IMG/VR virus record: IMGVR_UViG_3300048446_000640
Location: 1-52,750 of that record
Strand: one strand, 5' to 3'
Source of the DNA: a virus
DNA: 52,750 nt
Part shown: one piece after another, positions 33,921-41,299 of the stretch
Position numbering within the stretch: position 1 is the first letter of the stretch
Layout of the letters: every line of letters begins with the position of its first letter
Made by a program: the position numbers and the translations under genes
Notes under the pieces: model-generated
Told to the model about the DNA's origin: nothing
What the model saw: only the letters and a program-made list of their open reading frames with translations
Databases searched by the model: none

Positions 33921-34715
33921 TTAATCGTTAATCCCGAACTCGTGAGCCATTTCCTTGAGCATAGTATAGTACCCTGTGCCTTCCTCGGTGTAATAATCTA
34001 GGGCATACTTGAGGTGACTTTTCTTAACATCTTGCGATAGTTCTTTCAGTGAGTCGTAGACTTGCCATACAGACATGTTATTACCCCATGACTCGATAGT
34101 TGTCTTGTCCTCCGGCGTAAGAAGTTCTTCCATAGGTAGAAGCTTACACAGGTCATCTAAGTGTACACTCAGGTTCTCTGCATCACATAGATCACTATCG
34201 GGTGATGAGATATCTAGGTATTCCTCTACGCATTCAAAATGCCTGAAGTCGTAATCACCCTCGCCACATTCATGTGCATTCACAAGGAGTTGCCTCAAGG
34301 GATCAGGTATTTCGTTTAAATGAGACTCTTTATCGATTGTATCTCGAAGCTTTTCAAGTATGTCATCGATGTTCTCCCTACTTCTTTGTAAGGCATCTAC
34401 TGCATCATTATATTTTGCGCATTGGTGATTATACTCCTCAGCATTGCCAGTGTAATAAGACTCAAGCTCACTATAAGCATCGTCTGCTGCATCACATGCT
34501 CTGGTTGCATCCTTTTGTGCCTCCATGAACTCATCTATTCTTTGTCTCTCATCCTCACTAAGTGCAACGCCATACTCTCGGCATGCCCTTAGCTCAGCTT
34601 GCTTCTGTTCCTTGGCTGCCTGCTCCTCACGTCGCTTAGCTTCCTCGGCTTGTTTAAGTAGCTCATCTGAGCTTGCGTTAATTACTGCGGTTTCTTGGTT
34701 ATCTTGATCACTCAT
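33921..34715 (-). CDS. Coiled-coil phage protein of unknown function (264 aa)
   Basis: Residues 20-140 are a long charged coiled coil (LLKQAEEAKRREEQAAKEQK and onwards). The C-terminal half is acidic and helical with CVEEYLDISSPDSDLCDAEN. There is no enzyme motif. The 3' side borders the perfect 13-bp inverted repeat. Transcription probably comes from upstream genes or from a weak GTAACC-like element at 34741-34757. Confidence 0.55.
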   Translation of the reverse strand: MSDQDNQETAVINASSDELLKQAEEAKRREEQAAKEQKQAELRACREYGVALSEDERQRIDEFMEAQKDATRACDAADDAYSELESYYTGNAEEYNHQCAKYNDAVDALQRSRENIDDILEKLRDTIDKESHLNEIPDPLRQLLVNAHECGEGDYDFRHFECVEEYLDISSPDSDLCDAENLSVHLDDLCKLLPMEELLTPEDKTTIESWGNNMSVWQVYDSLKELSQDVKKSHLKYALDYYTEEGTGYYTMLKEMAHEFGIND

Positions 34716-34772
34716 TGTATTTACTCTTTTGATATTTGGGTTACGGTTACTTCCTTGGAGTTACATCACTCA

Positions 34773-35126
34773 TCATGCACCTCCTTCTTGGTATTGGTAG
34801 TAGTTCTGCTTGCGAAGGAACTTGGCACACTCTACCCACAACTCATTGCAAATTAGATTAACCATACCTTCCTTCTGTTGCTCTTTCTCCTTAGCAATCA
34901 TCTCATCACCATGCTTGATAACCTCATCGGCATAGTTGTTGATTGCCTCGATTATGAATGGCCCAACCATTGGGTGAGTAAGATCACACAGGTAGGTAAG
35001 GTACTCGGGGTTGGACATAGACCCTCCCCAATCCTTCTTACGTGAGCGTATTGGTTTCTCATGCACATTGTGCAAGCCATTGATTCTCTTTAGTACAATG
35101 TCCTTAGGATTTTTTTTATCTGTCAT
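34773..35126 (-). CDS. Phage protein of unknown function (117 aa)
   Basis: A helical protein with a basic N-terminus (MTDKKNPKDIVLKRINGLHN) and a C-terminal NLICNELWVECAKFLRKQNY. It is the first gene after a box whose last base pairs overlap the start codon itself (TGAC in ATGAC), which excludes a Shine-Dalgarno site. Not recognised. Confidence 0.55.
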   Translation of the reverse strand: MTDKKNPKDIVLKRINGLHNVHEKPIRSRKKDWGGSMSNPEYLTYLCDLTHPMVGPFIIEAINNYADEVIKHGDEMIAKEKEQQKEGMVNLICNELWVECAKFLRKQNYYQYQEGGA

Positions 35127-35143
35127 TTATTTATCTAGGTTAC
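35122..35143 (-). promoter_or_regulatory. GTAACCTA box overlapping both a stop and a start codon
   Basis: GTAACCTA-N10-TGAC. The TAA is the stop codon of the gene at 35140-35847 and the terminal TGAC includes the last two bases of ATG 35126. With TTGCTA 18 bases upstream of GATAAA, a transcript would start at or next to the ATG. Confidence 0.55.
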
Positions 35144-35847
35144 GCTACTGCCATAGCAATAGCTTTGTTTTTCTTTGATCCATGTGGGTTGATCCATATG
35201 GATTTTGCTTTCTTGTTAGTTCCGTCACACAAGCCACAATCTAAGCACTGCTTGCCATGTGTTTCGGATACACATTCGATTGCCTTGCTCGGCTTGAGGG
35301 GAGAGACATGGAAGTACCTAAGACCAAGCGCCTCGGCAGCCATGCGTGAATCCTCTGTCTCAGTACTAGCCATAAAGTACTTACCATACTCTCTAGCCCT
35401 CTCGACTGGCATCTCATGCCAATCATGAAAGTACCCTGTCCACCCCTTACAATGAGCAGTAACCATCTCAATCTTCTGTAAGGGAATAATACTAGGGTTA
35501 CCATAAGCGCCGAACCTCACGAACCTATTCTTGAATGCAGTCTCATAAGCACCCAATGCAAGGAAGGGATAAGATCCATTCTTGTATGATTTCCATACCC
35601 CAAGTGGAGCCTGCCCTACATTGACATAGCATCCCATGCCACTAGCAAAGGGACAGCCACGACAATTGGATACTGCATCCAAGCCAGAGGCTACAGATTC
35701 GACAGGGTTAACATGACGATTCAGTATCCATATCTGAGCCATGTTGCCTGTCTTTGCGTTAACTGATTTCCAAGTAACGATAGCTACGTAGTCATCATCT
35801 TCATAGATGCAGTTACCGCCTTGCGTGAATAGGTTTTTAATGAACAT
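35140..35847 (-). CDS. Conserved phage protein, DUF7227-like, with Cys clusters (235 aa)
   Basis: Recognisable elements are a central CRGCPFASGMGCY cluster near residue 62, RFGAYGNPSIIPL near 115, GWTGYFHDW near 134, a TETEDSRMAAEALGLRYF segment and a C-terminal CLDCGLCDGTNKKAKSIWIN with HG. This order matches a phage family I know as DUF7227-like, function unestablished. The Cys groups could bind zinc or an Fe-S cluster. Its stop codon lies within a GTAACCTA box. Confidence 0.65.
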   Translation of the reverse strand: MFIKNLFTQGGNCIYEDDDYVAIVTWKSVNAKTGNMAQIWILNRHVNPVESVASGLDAVSNCRGCPFASGMGCYVNVGQAPLGVWKSYKNGSYPFLALGAYETAFKNRFVRFGAYGNPSIIPLQKIEMVTAHCKGWTGYFHDWHEMPVERAREYGKYFMASTETEDSRMAAEALGLRYFHVSPLKPSKAIECVSETHGKQCLDCGLCDGTNKKAKSIWINPHGSKKNKAIAMAVA

Positions 35848-35850
35848 AGT

Positions 35851-36120
35851 TTATTTTTGTAGGTTAGTTAGTACGTCCTCGGCTACTCTGCGTAGCTTGT
35901 GAAGGGACATCTCGATTTCCATAAGGGCGAGGCGTGAGAAGTCTTGCCCAAGCTCACCCTTCACATAGTGATTCCTCCCATGAAAAGAGGATTTTGGTAT
36001 TACTCCGATGACCTTCTCGATATGATCGTAGAAGTCATCCCATTCGCATAGGATTGTAGACTTATCGTCACCATTCATATGGATGACGGGTGTACATGCC
36101 TCGGGTGTTACGTTATTCAT
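35851..36120 (-). CDS. Small phage protein of unknown function (89 aa)
   Basis: Contains FYDHIEKVIGVIPKSSFHGR in the middle and a helical C-terminus (LALMEIEMSLHKLRRVAEDV). It overlaps the upstream gene by ATGA and is followed three bases later by the DUF7227-like gene, so it is part of the same operon. Not recognised. Confidence 0.5.
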   Translation of the reverse strand: MNNVTPEACTPVIHMNGDDKSTILCEWDDFYDHIEKVIGVIPKSSFHGRNHYVKGELGQDFSRLALMEIEMSLHKLRRVAEDVLTNLQK

Positions 36121-36545
36121 TGTACTGATATCCTAGATGAACCCCTAGAGTCATGTTGTTGGATATGATACCACTCATCATGAGAGACAGTCATATCCTT
36201 GAGGTTGTAGGTATACTCATCGCCATAGCTTGTGCCATCTCCGGCTCCGGTGTAGTATCCGCCAGGGTAATCAGCCCACTTAGCAATAATTTCACGGGCT
36301 TGTTTTTTGGCAACCTTTGTAAGCTCTTCGCTTGGCTTGTTATCAAGTAGGACTGTATCCATTTCTAAGATCTCCCCATGGTAGTATCCCTCATCTGATC
36401 CGCCTTCCCAATGAACACGGAACACGATGATGCCTAGTCCCTTCAGGTAGTCTACTAGTTCCTTGGTTAATGGCTTAGCGCCATTACTACACCATGCGTG
36501 TTCTTCTTCTCCTAAGTTAATGTCTGGTATATGTGTATCACTCAT
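36117..36545 (-). CDS. Phage protein weakly resembling DUF6878 (142 aa)
   Basis: Contains LKGLGIIVFRVHWEGGSDEG in the first half and a Gly/Tyr-rich YPGGYYTGAGDGTSYGDEYT segment, in the order seen in DUF6878-type proteins (x-GSGDSG-x, then a Gly-rich WExN-like block); this is a weak match from memory. Start 36545 gives an ATGA overlap with the upstream gene; longer in-frame starts lie inside that gene. Confidence 0.5.
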   Translation of the reverse strand: MSDTHIPDINLGEEEHAWCSNGAKPLTKELVDYLKGLGIIVFRVHWEGGSDEGYYHGEILEMDTVLLDNKPSEELTKVAKKQAREIIAKWADYPGGYYTGAGDGTSYGDEYTYNLKDMTVSHDEWYHIQQHDSRGSSRISVQ

Positions 36546-36910
36546 TGTATTTTTATCCTTTCTTGTATTGATTTTTTGCCGACTCGAAGCATCCAATCGG
36601 CGGGTTGTTGTGTTAGTCCCTTCAGCCAATCTTGTGGCGTAGGGATAAATCCGCAGTCCTCCATCACGTGTTGCTCTGCAACTAACTTGGTTGGTATGTG
36701 CTTAGGCTTACCATCGATGTAAACCATGACCACATCACCAAGAGTATCGCAGACCCACTGGATGCCTGCACTATGGTGGCGCAAGGCACGGTGAGTCCAA
36801 TCACCTGTGAAGGCTTTCGTTTCATCGAACCATCTATGTATGTATAGATAGTCCTCGGGTTCCCCTCCCCATTTCTTGGCGGAGGATTCAGCATGTTTAT
36901 ACGGAGTCAT
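36542..36910 (-). CDS. Conserved phage protein, DUF6915-like (122 aa)
   Basis: Strong match in memory to a small family: MTPYKHAESSAKKWGG at the N-terminus, YLYIHRWFDETKAFTGDWTH, RALRHHSAGI, then LVAEQHVMEDCGFIPTPQDW. Conserved His residues (RALRHH and EQH) suggest a metal or nucleotide site, but no function is established. It is intact and of normal length. Confidence 0.75.
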   Translation of the reverse strand: MTPYKHAESSAKKWGGEPEDYLYIHRWFDETKAFTGDWTHRALRHHSAGIQWVCDTLGDVVMVYIDGKPKHIPTKLVAEQHVMEDCGFIPTPQDWLKGLTQQPADWMLRVGKKSIQERIKIQ

Positions 36911-36912
36911 GA

Positions 36913-37227
36913 TTAAAACTCCGTGTTGATAACTACGCCACCATCATAGCGAATGACAGTTGTGTGATCATTTAAGATATCAATGATCTCATCATCATCA
37001 TACTCTTCATCTTCATCGAAGAGATGCTCGTAATCATTTTGCAGATCACCCATCTCATTGAAGTCAGAGTATTGGCAATCAAGTGCCACTACATCTAGAT
37101 CGTAGTTAGGATCGACCTCCTCAAGGAAGTCATAGAGTGCCTCGAGTCCACGGAGTGACCATGAACTTCCTCTTCCTCGTTGGTCGAATGCGTTAACGAA
37201 ATCGTTTTGTGTTATTGTCTGTATCAT
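36913..37227 (-). CDS. Conserved-looking acidic phage protein (104 aa)
   Basis: The pattern FVNAFDQRGRGSSWSLRGLE, LEALYDFLEE, then ALDCQYSDFNE and a very acidic C-terminus (DEDEEYDDDEIIDIL) resembles a common small phage family with an (F/W)S-x-x-GLEALYDYLEE core. Acidity suggests a DNA-mimic or protein-binding role; this is inference. Confidence 0.6.
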   Translation of the reverse strand: MIQTITQNDFVNAFDQRGRGSSWSLRGLEALYDFLEEVDPNYDLDVVALDCQYSDFNEMGDLQNDYEHLFDEDEEYDDDEIIDILNDHTTVIRYDGGVVINTEF

Positions 37228-37231
37228 AGTG

Positions 37232-37678
37232 TTATTTAGTGAAGTATTCAGTTCCTACTTGTGATCTAGTGAAAGCCTTAGCTCCCTCTAAAGAATTGAA
37301 TCCTTGTTGTATGGATTCTACGCAGTCCTCATCTCTGTTAGGGTAGTACCTAACCACATCAAATGTCCCATCCTCTTGGTCGGTGACATAGTATTCACCA
37401 TCCCAAATATTAGGGCTGTTGAATCCGTAGTGGTATGCTTGTACACACCAATCGCCATTCAGCCCACATGGTTGCCATGCAAAGTACTCGAAGATCCGAT
37501 CAATCGAATCCATCATGCGATTATGGTGAGAGTATTCGCTTATCATCTCTACTCCCTTGACATGTTTATAATGGAGATAATCCTTGTAGATTACCCCAAG
37601 GTTAATAATGAGATCACCCTCATCTAACCCCTCGGCTAGTGTACAGGATATACTTTCTATGTAATATGTAGTGTTCAT
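37232..37678 (-). CDS. Phage protein of unknown function (148 aa)
   Basis: A mixed alpha/beta protein rich in Tyr and Asp (WDGEYYVTDQEDGTFDVVRY near residue 95). There is no enzyme motif. It is the first gene after a GTAACCTA box and lies four bases upstream of the acidic protein gene. Not recognised. Confidence 0.5.
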   Translation of the reverse strand: MNTTYYIESISCTLAEGLDEGDLIINLGVIYKDYLHYKHVKGVEMISEYSHHNRMMDSIDRIFEYFAWQPCGLNGDWCVQAYHYGFNSPNIWDGEYYVTDQEDGTFDVVRYYPNRDEDCVESIQQGFNSLEGAKAFTRSQVGTEYFTK

Positions 37679-37682
37679 AGGT

Positions 37683-37704
37683 GTAATATATTTATATAGG
37701 TTAC
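37683..37704 (-). promoter_or_regulatory. GTAACCTA box
   Basis: GTAACCTA-N10-TTAC with a TATAAA in the centre. The TAA of GTAACC is the stop codon of the gene at 37701-38495, and ATG 37678 follows four bases after the box. No Shine-Dalgarno sequence. Confidence 0.6.
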
Positions 37705-38495
37705 TTAATTACTTGGTGGAAGAATGTGGAGAACTCTCCAAAAGGTACAGTGAATCTGAAGTAATGATTGTCTTCTCCATACCACTTGGTTACTTCGATG
37801 ACCTCCTCGGTCTGTTCGAACTTAGTGAACTCCGAGTATACTATCTTCCCCCATTTATCTTTCTTGTACGATCCGTCCTCAAGCTTTACGGGTTTGCCTT
37901 GCGAGAATCTGTCTTGCCTCTCCACATTAATAGCAAACCACCAATAGCCATACTCCTCACCTCTTGCATCCTCTACCTTATATACCCACCCAAAGGTAGT
38001 TGGTTCAGCAACTAACCCTAAGTTCTCTTCCATAAGGTATCGCATCTTGTTGGATGTCCAATCCAGTTCGGTAGGTTGGAACGTGGAAGGTGTATACTGA
38101 GAGTCACCATCGCAACTCTCACCATAGGCAATCAGATTGTTAAGCCATCTGAATAGACCACACGAACCATTGAGTATGGCATCGCTTCCCATGATAAGGG
38201 CATCATCTAGTTTGTCATCAGCCATAGGGTCATTGTGTGCTTCCAAGAGCCAATCACTTACGGGAGTACAGAACCATCGAGAAGCCTTGTCCCCACATGT
38301 TTCCCCGAGGAAGTATTGGAACTCATTGATAAATGAATCTATGATATCCATGCACTCACGTGCATCTAGCGTTCGATCTTGGGAAGCAGACACATTTGCC
38401 AACTCCCTAAGCATCTGCCTTGTGATCTTGATAGCCCTACTTTGTAGGGTAATCCTCTTGTATGGTACGTATTCAGTATTAGTTTCTTCACTCAT
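37701..38495 (-). CDS. Phage protein of unknown function (264 aa)
   Basis: The first half is helical (SRAIKITRQMLRELANVSAS) and the second half beta-rich with many Trp and Tyr (GWVYKVEDARGEEYGYWWFA). No motif is recognised and there are no membrane segments. It is six bases from the upstream zinc-ribbon gene. Confidence 0.5.
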   Translation of the reverse strand: MSEETNTEYVPYKRITLQSRAIKITRQMLRELANVSASQDRTLDARECMDIIDSFINEFQYFLGETCGDKASRWFCTPVSDWLLEAHNDPMADDKLDDALIMGSDAILNGSCGLFRWLNNLIAYGESCDGDSQYTPSTFQPTELDWTSNKMRYLMEENLGLVAEPTTFGWVYKVEDARGEEYGYWWFAINVERQDRFSQGKPVKLEDGSYKKDKWGKIVYSEFTKFEQTEEVIEVTKWYGEDNHYFRFTVPFGEFSTFFHQVIK

Positions 38496-38501
38496 AATTA
38501 A

Positions 38502-38687
38502 TTATATTAGGGTTATTAGTATTTCCTCGGCTCCACATACTGTATGCTCGCCACAATTCTCGCACTTGTAGTCACGAGCATCAGGCTCACAACCATCTTG
38601 GCTATGACCACAAGCTAGGCAGAAGCCTACGTTCTCATCATTCATGGCACATGCCATGACTTCTTCTATGTCTATATTATCATTCAT
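38502..38687 (-). CDS. Small zinc-ribbon protein (61 aa)
   Basis: Two Cys pairs, CLACGHSQDGC (residues 23-33) and CENCGEHTVCG (residues 42-52), form a treble-clef or ribbon-type zinc site. The N-terminus VMACAMNDENVGFCLACG resembles a small zinc-ribbon family common in phages. It probably acts in nucleic-acid or protein binding. It overlaps the upstream stop by one base. Confidence 0.7.
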   Translation of the reverse strand: MNDNIDIEEVMACAMNDENVGFCLACGHSQDGCEPDARDYKCENCGEHTVCGAEEILITLI

Positions 38688-39091
38688 TAGTAAGCTCTCC
38701 TTTTAGTTAGATGTGAAATCTCCCTTGACTGCATTGCGATGAATGACTTGCAGTCACTCAACTCAGTCCTTATCCGAAGGAACAGATCCTCGGCAGTTAC
38801 TACATCCACACCCTTTGGTGCTTTACCCTCAAGGATTCCTCCGTGCTTAAGTATTACTTTTGCAACCACATCGACAGGGACGTAAGGGTAGATAGTATCT
38901 GTAGGGCCAAAATCTTCATACAGTTCAGCATAAGGAGTAAGTAGCTCATCCTCTTGGTTAGGATAGCCTACCTCAACTTCCTCGTAGTACTCGGCATTAT
39001 CCCGCCTCGGTAGGCAGTAGTGTGATCGGCTTGCTTGTACGGACAAAGAGAATCCGTCAAGACATCTAATTTTAGGATTATAATCACTCAT
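38687..39091 (-). CDS. Conserved-looking phage protein (134 aa)
   Basis: CLDGFSLSVQASRSHYCLPR, then YYEEVEVGYPNQEDELLTPY and TIYPYVPVDVVAKVILKHGG match a small phage family that I recognise by its DGFSxSVQAS and YVPV motifs; function unknown. It is the first gene after a GTAACCTA box. Confidence 0.65.
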   Translation of the reverse strand: MSDYNPKIRCLDGFSLSVQASRSHYCLPRRDNAEYYEEVEVGYPNQEDELLTPYAELYEDFGPTDTIYPYVPVDVVAKVILKHGGILEGKAPKGVDVVTAEDLFLRIRTELSDCKSFIAMQSREISHLTKRRAY

Positions 39092-39113
39092 GTTATATAT
39101 ATATCTAGGTTAC
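39092..39113 (-). promoter_or_regulatory. GTAACCTA box abutting a start codon
   Basis: GTAACCTA-N10-TAAC, immediately followed by ATG 39091. The TAA of GTAACC is the stop codon of the 41-aa membrane peptide gene upstream. No room exists for a Shine-Dalgarno sequence. Confidence 0.6.
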
Positions 39114-39235
39114 GAAAGGAGGCCACACATATCTAGTATGACCGAGAGAATACCTAATCCGAAGAGGGTAGGTATAAAGAATGGTGAATTGAGTATGCCA
39201 TCAATCATGGCATTAAACATTTCGAAGTAGTTCAT
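39110..39235 (-). CDS. Tiny membrane peptide (41 aa)
   Basis: ATG 39235, one base after the stop codon of the upstream gene, encodes MNYFEMFNAMIDGILN followed by one hydrophobic segment (FFIPTLFGLGILSVIL). The stop codon is inside a GTAACCTA box. It is a plausible single-span membrane protein; function unknown. Confidence 0.5.
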   Translation of the reverse strand: MNYFEMFNAMIDGILNSPFFIPTLFGLGILSVILDMCGLLS

Positions 39236-39236
39236 A

Positions 39237-39488
39237 TCAATTTAATGGCTCGAGATCATCAGCTAGTTTGATAAGTTCCATGCCCTTATCACTGACACAT
39301 GCATATCTCTCGATGTATGCATTAGGATCATACCAACCATCGGCATCCGTTTGATCCTCTCTGATTTCGAGCAGATCATTCTCTAGTGCGATCTTGAAGA
39401 CATCCTTGTCTTGTTCGTCATTTATCCACACCTCTGCCTCGGTGAGCTTTGAGATGTATGTTAAGTATTCTACTATTTTTTGTATCAT
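39237..39488 (-). CDS. Small phage protein of unknown function (83 aa)
   Basis: An acidic, helical protein (EAEVWINDEQDKDVFKIALE near residue 18; C-terminus GMELIKLADDLEPLN) resembling a winged-helix-sized domain in length, though I cannot support that fold. It is the first gene downstream of the terminator that closes the structured RNA region, with AAAGGAAT before the ATG. Confidence 0.5.
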   Translation of the reverse strand: MIQKIVEYLTYISKLTEAEVWINDEQDKDVFKIALENDLLEIREDQTDADGWYDPNAYIERYACVSDKGMELIKLADDLEPLN

Positions 39489-39518
39489 AATATTCCTTTG
39501 TTTGATTGGTTAAGTTGG

Positions 39519-39571
39519 TGAATTAAGAAAATGAAAAGCCCATGCCCGAGGACTAAGCCAAGGACATGGGC
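39519..39571 (-). terminator. Rho-independent terminator at the 3' end of the structured RNA region
   Basis: Arms GCCCATG (39538-39544) and CATGGGC (39565-39571), extended by CC/GG with a one-base bulge, followed on the minus strand by TTTTCATTTTC. It should end transcription coming from 41-39.6 kb, so the RNA gets a defined 3' end. Confidence 0.75.
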
Positions 39572-40613
39572 GAGTGACTCGTGATCATAGCGTCACCTTC
39601 TAGGACTGCCATACGATCATTACGTCGGTTGACGTACTAGAGCCGTACTACGGACGTACCATAGCCGACTCTAGTACTGGATTAATAATGGTGATGCAAC
39701 GGGTTGCGTTGCGACAAACATGAACATCCTCTAATAGATGAACATAACTTCCTTCAAGAGCCGAACCATACTCTCTAGGGTAGAAGTACCCTAAGCACTT
39801 ATTTACCGTTAACCCCCCTTTCCCAATAAAATTGGTACTCCCAGGGGCAAGTTCCATTAGTCCAAGCAGAGACTCGCTTGTTTGGTTTATCACTAATTGC
39901 CATCCTATGAACCATAGGCTACTTCTATTGACTCACGTCTTTCACTAACCCCTAAACCAATTAAGATCTAGGTTGTCACTATTAGCTTCCCACGTTGCCG
40001 TAACGTCGAAGTATTGGATATGCATTAGGTTTGAAATACTAATGTCGCCAAGCTACCGAATGCCCACCTTATTTTAATCTTATGTAGGGCTTGCTTTCCT
40101 ACTATAATGATGAGTATACACTAACGCACATACTGCGCTAATCGGATCTTTACGCTATGATTTTGATGCTTCCCATGCTTGAGAGTATAGAGCTTACATA
40201 AAGGATCGGACTCAATGTAAGATATAAGCTTGTCACGCAAACTATGACCACAAAAGGCTATTAACCCATAGCTACCGAATCGGTAGGGAAAAGTTAAAAG
40301 TACAAACCAATATTTTAAGTCAATCCTTTCGGCTCAGTATCCCATAGACGGTGATCAAACCGTACGGTAGGATCTGAAACCTTTTACCCATTGACACTTG
40401 CAAGCGTAGACCCGCTAAGGATAAAGGAATTGAAAGACTGAAAAAATGGCAACCGCAACTTTTTCCGCTAAACTGTCAAAGAACTGAGGACTCCAACGCC
40501 TTGCACCGCAAGACTACGATTCAATCGAATCATCCGAGGGCTTCCCCATACCCACCGCAAGGGTGGGTTTCATCGACTAGCCAAGTCGAATCGTCAGTGG
40601 GGAGCGAAACCCC
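39536..40613 (-). ncRNA. Large structured non-coding RNA candidate (about 1.05 kb)
   Basis: No convincing gene occupies this stretch. On the minus strand it is packed with perfect short hairpins, for example at 40599-40613, 40550-40568, 40518-40531, 40272-40286, 39992-40006, 39904-39918, 39863-39880, 39823-39835, 39696-39712, 39634-39677 (9 bp) and 39622-39635, and an 8-bp long-range pair (39882-39889 with 39953-39960) encloses one of them like a junction. A terminator defines the 3' end. A GCAA-tetraloop hairpin straddles the stop codon of the gene just upstream. Size and phage setting recall the giant phage-encoded RNAs GOLLD and ROOL, but I cannot show homology. The 5' end is unknown; it may be processed from the transcript of the 138-aa gene. 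Confidence 0.6.
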
Positions 40614-41030
40614 TTAGCTTGCGCTAAGGGCTTTCTTTTGCTCAGGGGTAAGGACTGACATAATTCTTGCGATCTGTTCCGCTTGGGTATCGATCACCGC
40701 TTGCTTGGTTACCTTTGGCTTTTGTACCTTTAGCGTGAGCATGTTGCTTGTCTCGCTTATCGAATCGCAAACGCCATCCTCTAGGGCTTTATTAAGCGCT
40801 TCCCTTGCAATCACGTTTCGAAGATCTTTCTCGCCCGCTAATATCTGAGTGACTCGCGCTGTTAACTCTTTGCCTTTAAGAGCAGTTGTCTCTCTAAGCT
40901 TTTTTCTAATGGCGCTTGCTCCGTTGCCATGTTCGCCAAATTTAATTTCATTTCTAATTACTTTTCCGTTCTTGTTAAGGATAGGTTGAACGTTGCCTTG
41001 AGTTGATGTAAGTATGATTGAATTGCTCAT
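40614..41030 (-). CDS. Protein encoded directly upstream of the structured RNA (138 aa)
   Basis: A basic, mostly helical protein (GASAIRKKLRETTALKGKEL, then RVTQILAGEKDLRNVIAREA and a C-terminus PEQKKALSAS). There is no recognised motif. Its last codons and stop form one arm of an 8-bp hairpin with a GCAA loop (40611-40630) at the border to the RNA region. The two are probably on one transcript, so the protein may bind or act with the RNA; this is inference from position and charge. The codon use looks more GC-rich and less AT-biased than in neighbours. Confidence 0.6.
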   Translation of the reverse strand: MSNSIILTSTQGNVQPILNKNGKVIRNEIKFGEHGNGASAIRKKLRETTALKGKELTARVTQILAGEKDLRNVIAREALNKALEDGVCDSISETSNMLTLKVQKPKVTKQAVIDTQAEQIARIMSVLTPEQKKALSAS

Positions 41031-41142
41031 TTGATTTTTGATTGAATGATATTTGATTGATGGCTTGCCAAAGCCGATGTGATGGCAAACTATTTTATGC
41101 CACAGCTACCCATTGCAAACCAACGACTTAGGGAAATAGTGT

Positions 41143-41164
41143 TACCTAATGGGCATTAGGTTAC
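41143..41164 (-). promoter_or_regulatory. GTAACCTA box, palindromic variant, upstream of the RNA operon
   Basis: GTAACCTA, then a 10-bp inverted repeat with one mismatch (ATTAGGTTAC against GTTACCTAAT, 4-base loop), so the second half is GGTAAC rather than TNAC. It lies 113 bases upstream of ATG 41030 and is the only copy far from its gene. Probable control site of the 138-aa gene and structured RNA. Confidence 0.45.
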
Positions 41165-41193
41165 AGGCACCCCGCCCGGGGGAACACGGCCTG
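41164..41193. repeat. GC-rich nested inverted repeat
   Basis: Outer arms CAGGC (41164-41168) and GCCTG (41189-41193), inner arms CCCCG (41170-41174) and CGGGG (41177-41181). It is a GC island in AT-rich surroundings, next to the palindromic box between divergent genes. Without a T-run it is not a standard terminator; a cruciform or protein-binding site is possible. Confidence 0.5.
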
Positions 41194-41263
41194 GCATTCA
41201 TATACATTATATGCACCTTTTCTGAACTTTCCTCATTCTAGAACTAATTGGGGCGTTCAACAT

Positions 41264-41299
41264 TTGACCTTTAACTTGTAACCAAGTAATATTGGTAAC
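41264..41299 (+). promoter_or_regulatory. Sigma70-type promoter fused to a GTAACC box
   Basis: TTGACC (41264-41269), a 17-base spacer and TAATAT (41287-41292), with the box GTAACCAA-N10-TAAC at 41278-41299 overlaying spacer and -10. ATG 41300 starts eight bases after the -10 hexamer, so the predicted transcript is leaderless. This is the clearest evidence for how the boxes sit in promoters. Confidence 0.65.

Noticed and set aside
34741-34757. GTAACCGTAACCC on the minus strand as another box
   Set aside because: The GTAACC half is present twice, but spacing and the second half-site do not fit; kept only as a weak possibility.
39648-39893. 81-codon minus-strand open frame within the structured RNA region
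   Set aside because: It crosses several of the perfect hairpins, has no Shine-Dalgarno sequence or box, and its translation has no sensible domain pattern. The hairpin structure explains the sequence better.
39489-40613. tRNA genes inside the large non-coding region
   Set aside because: No cloverleaf with a TTCRA loop and a matching acceptor stem could be assembled on either strand, although a tRNA scan would be more reliable.
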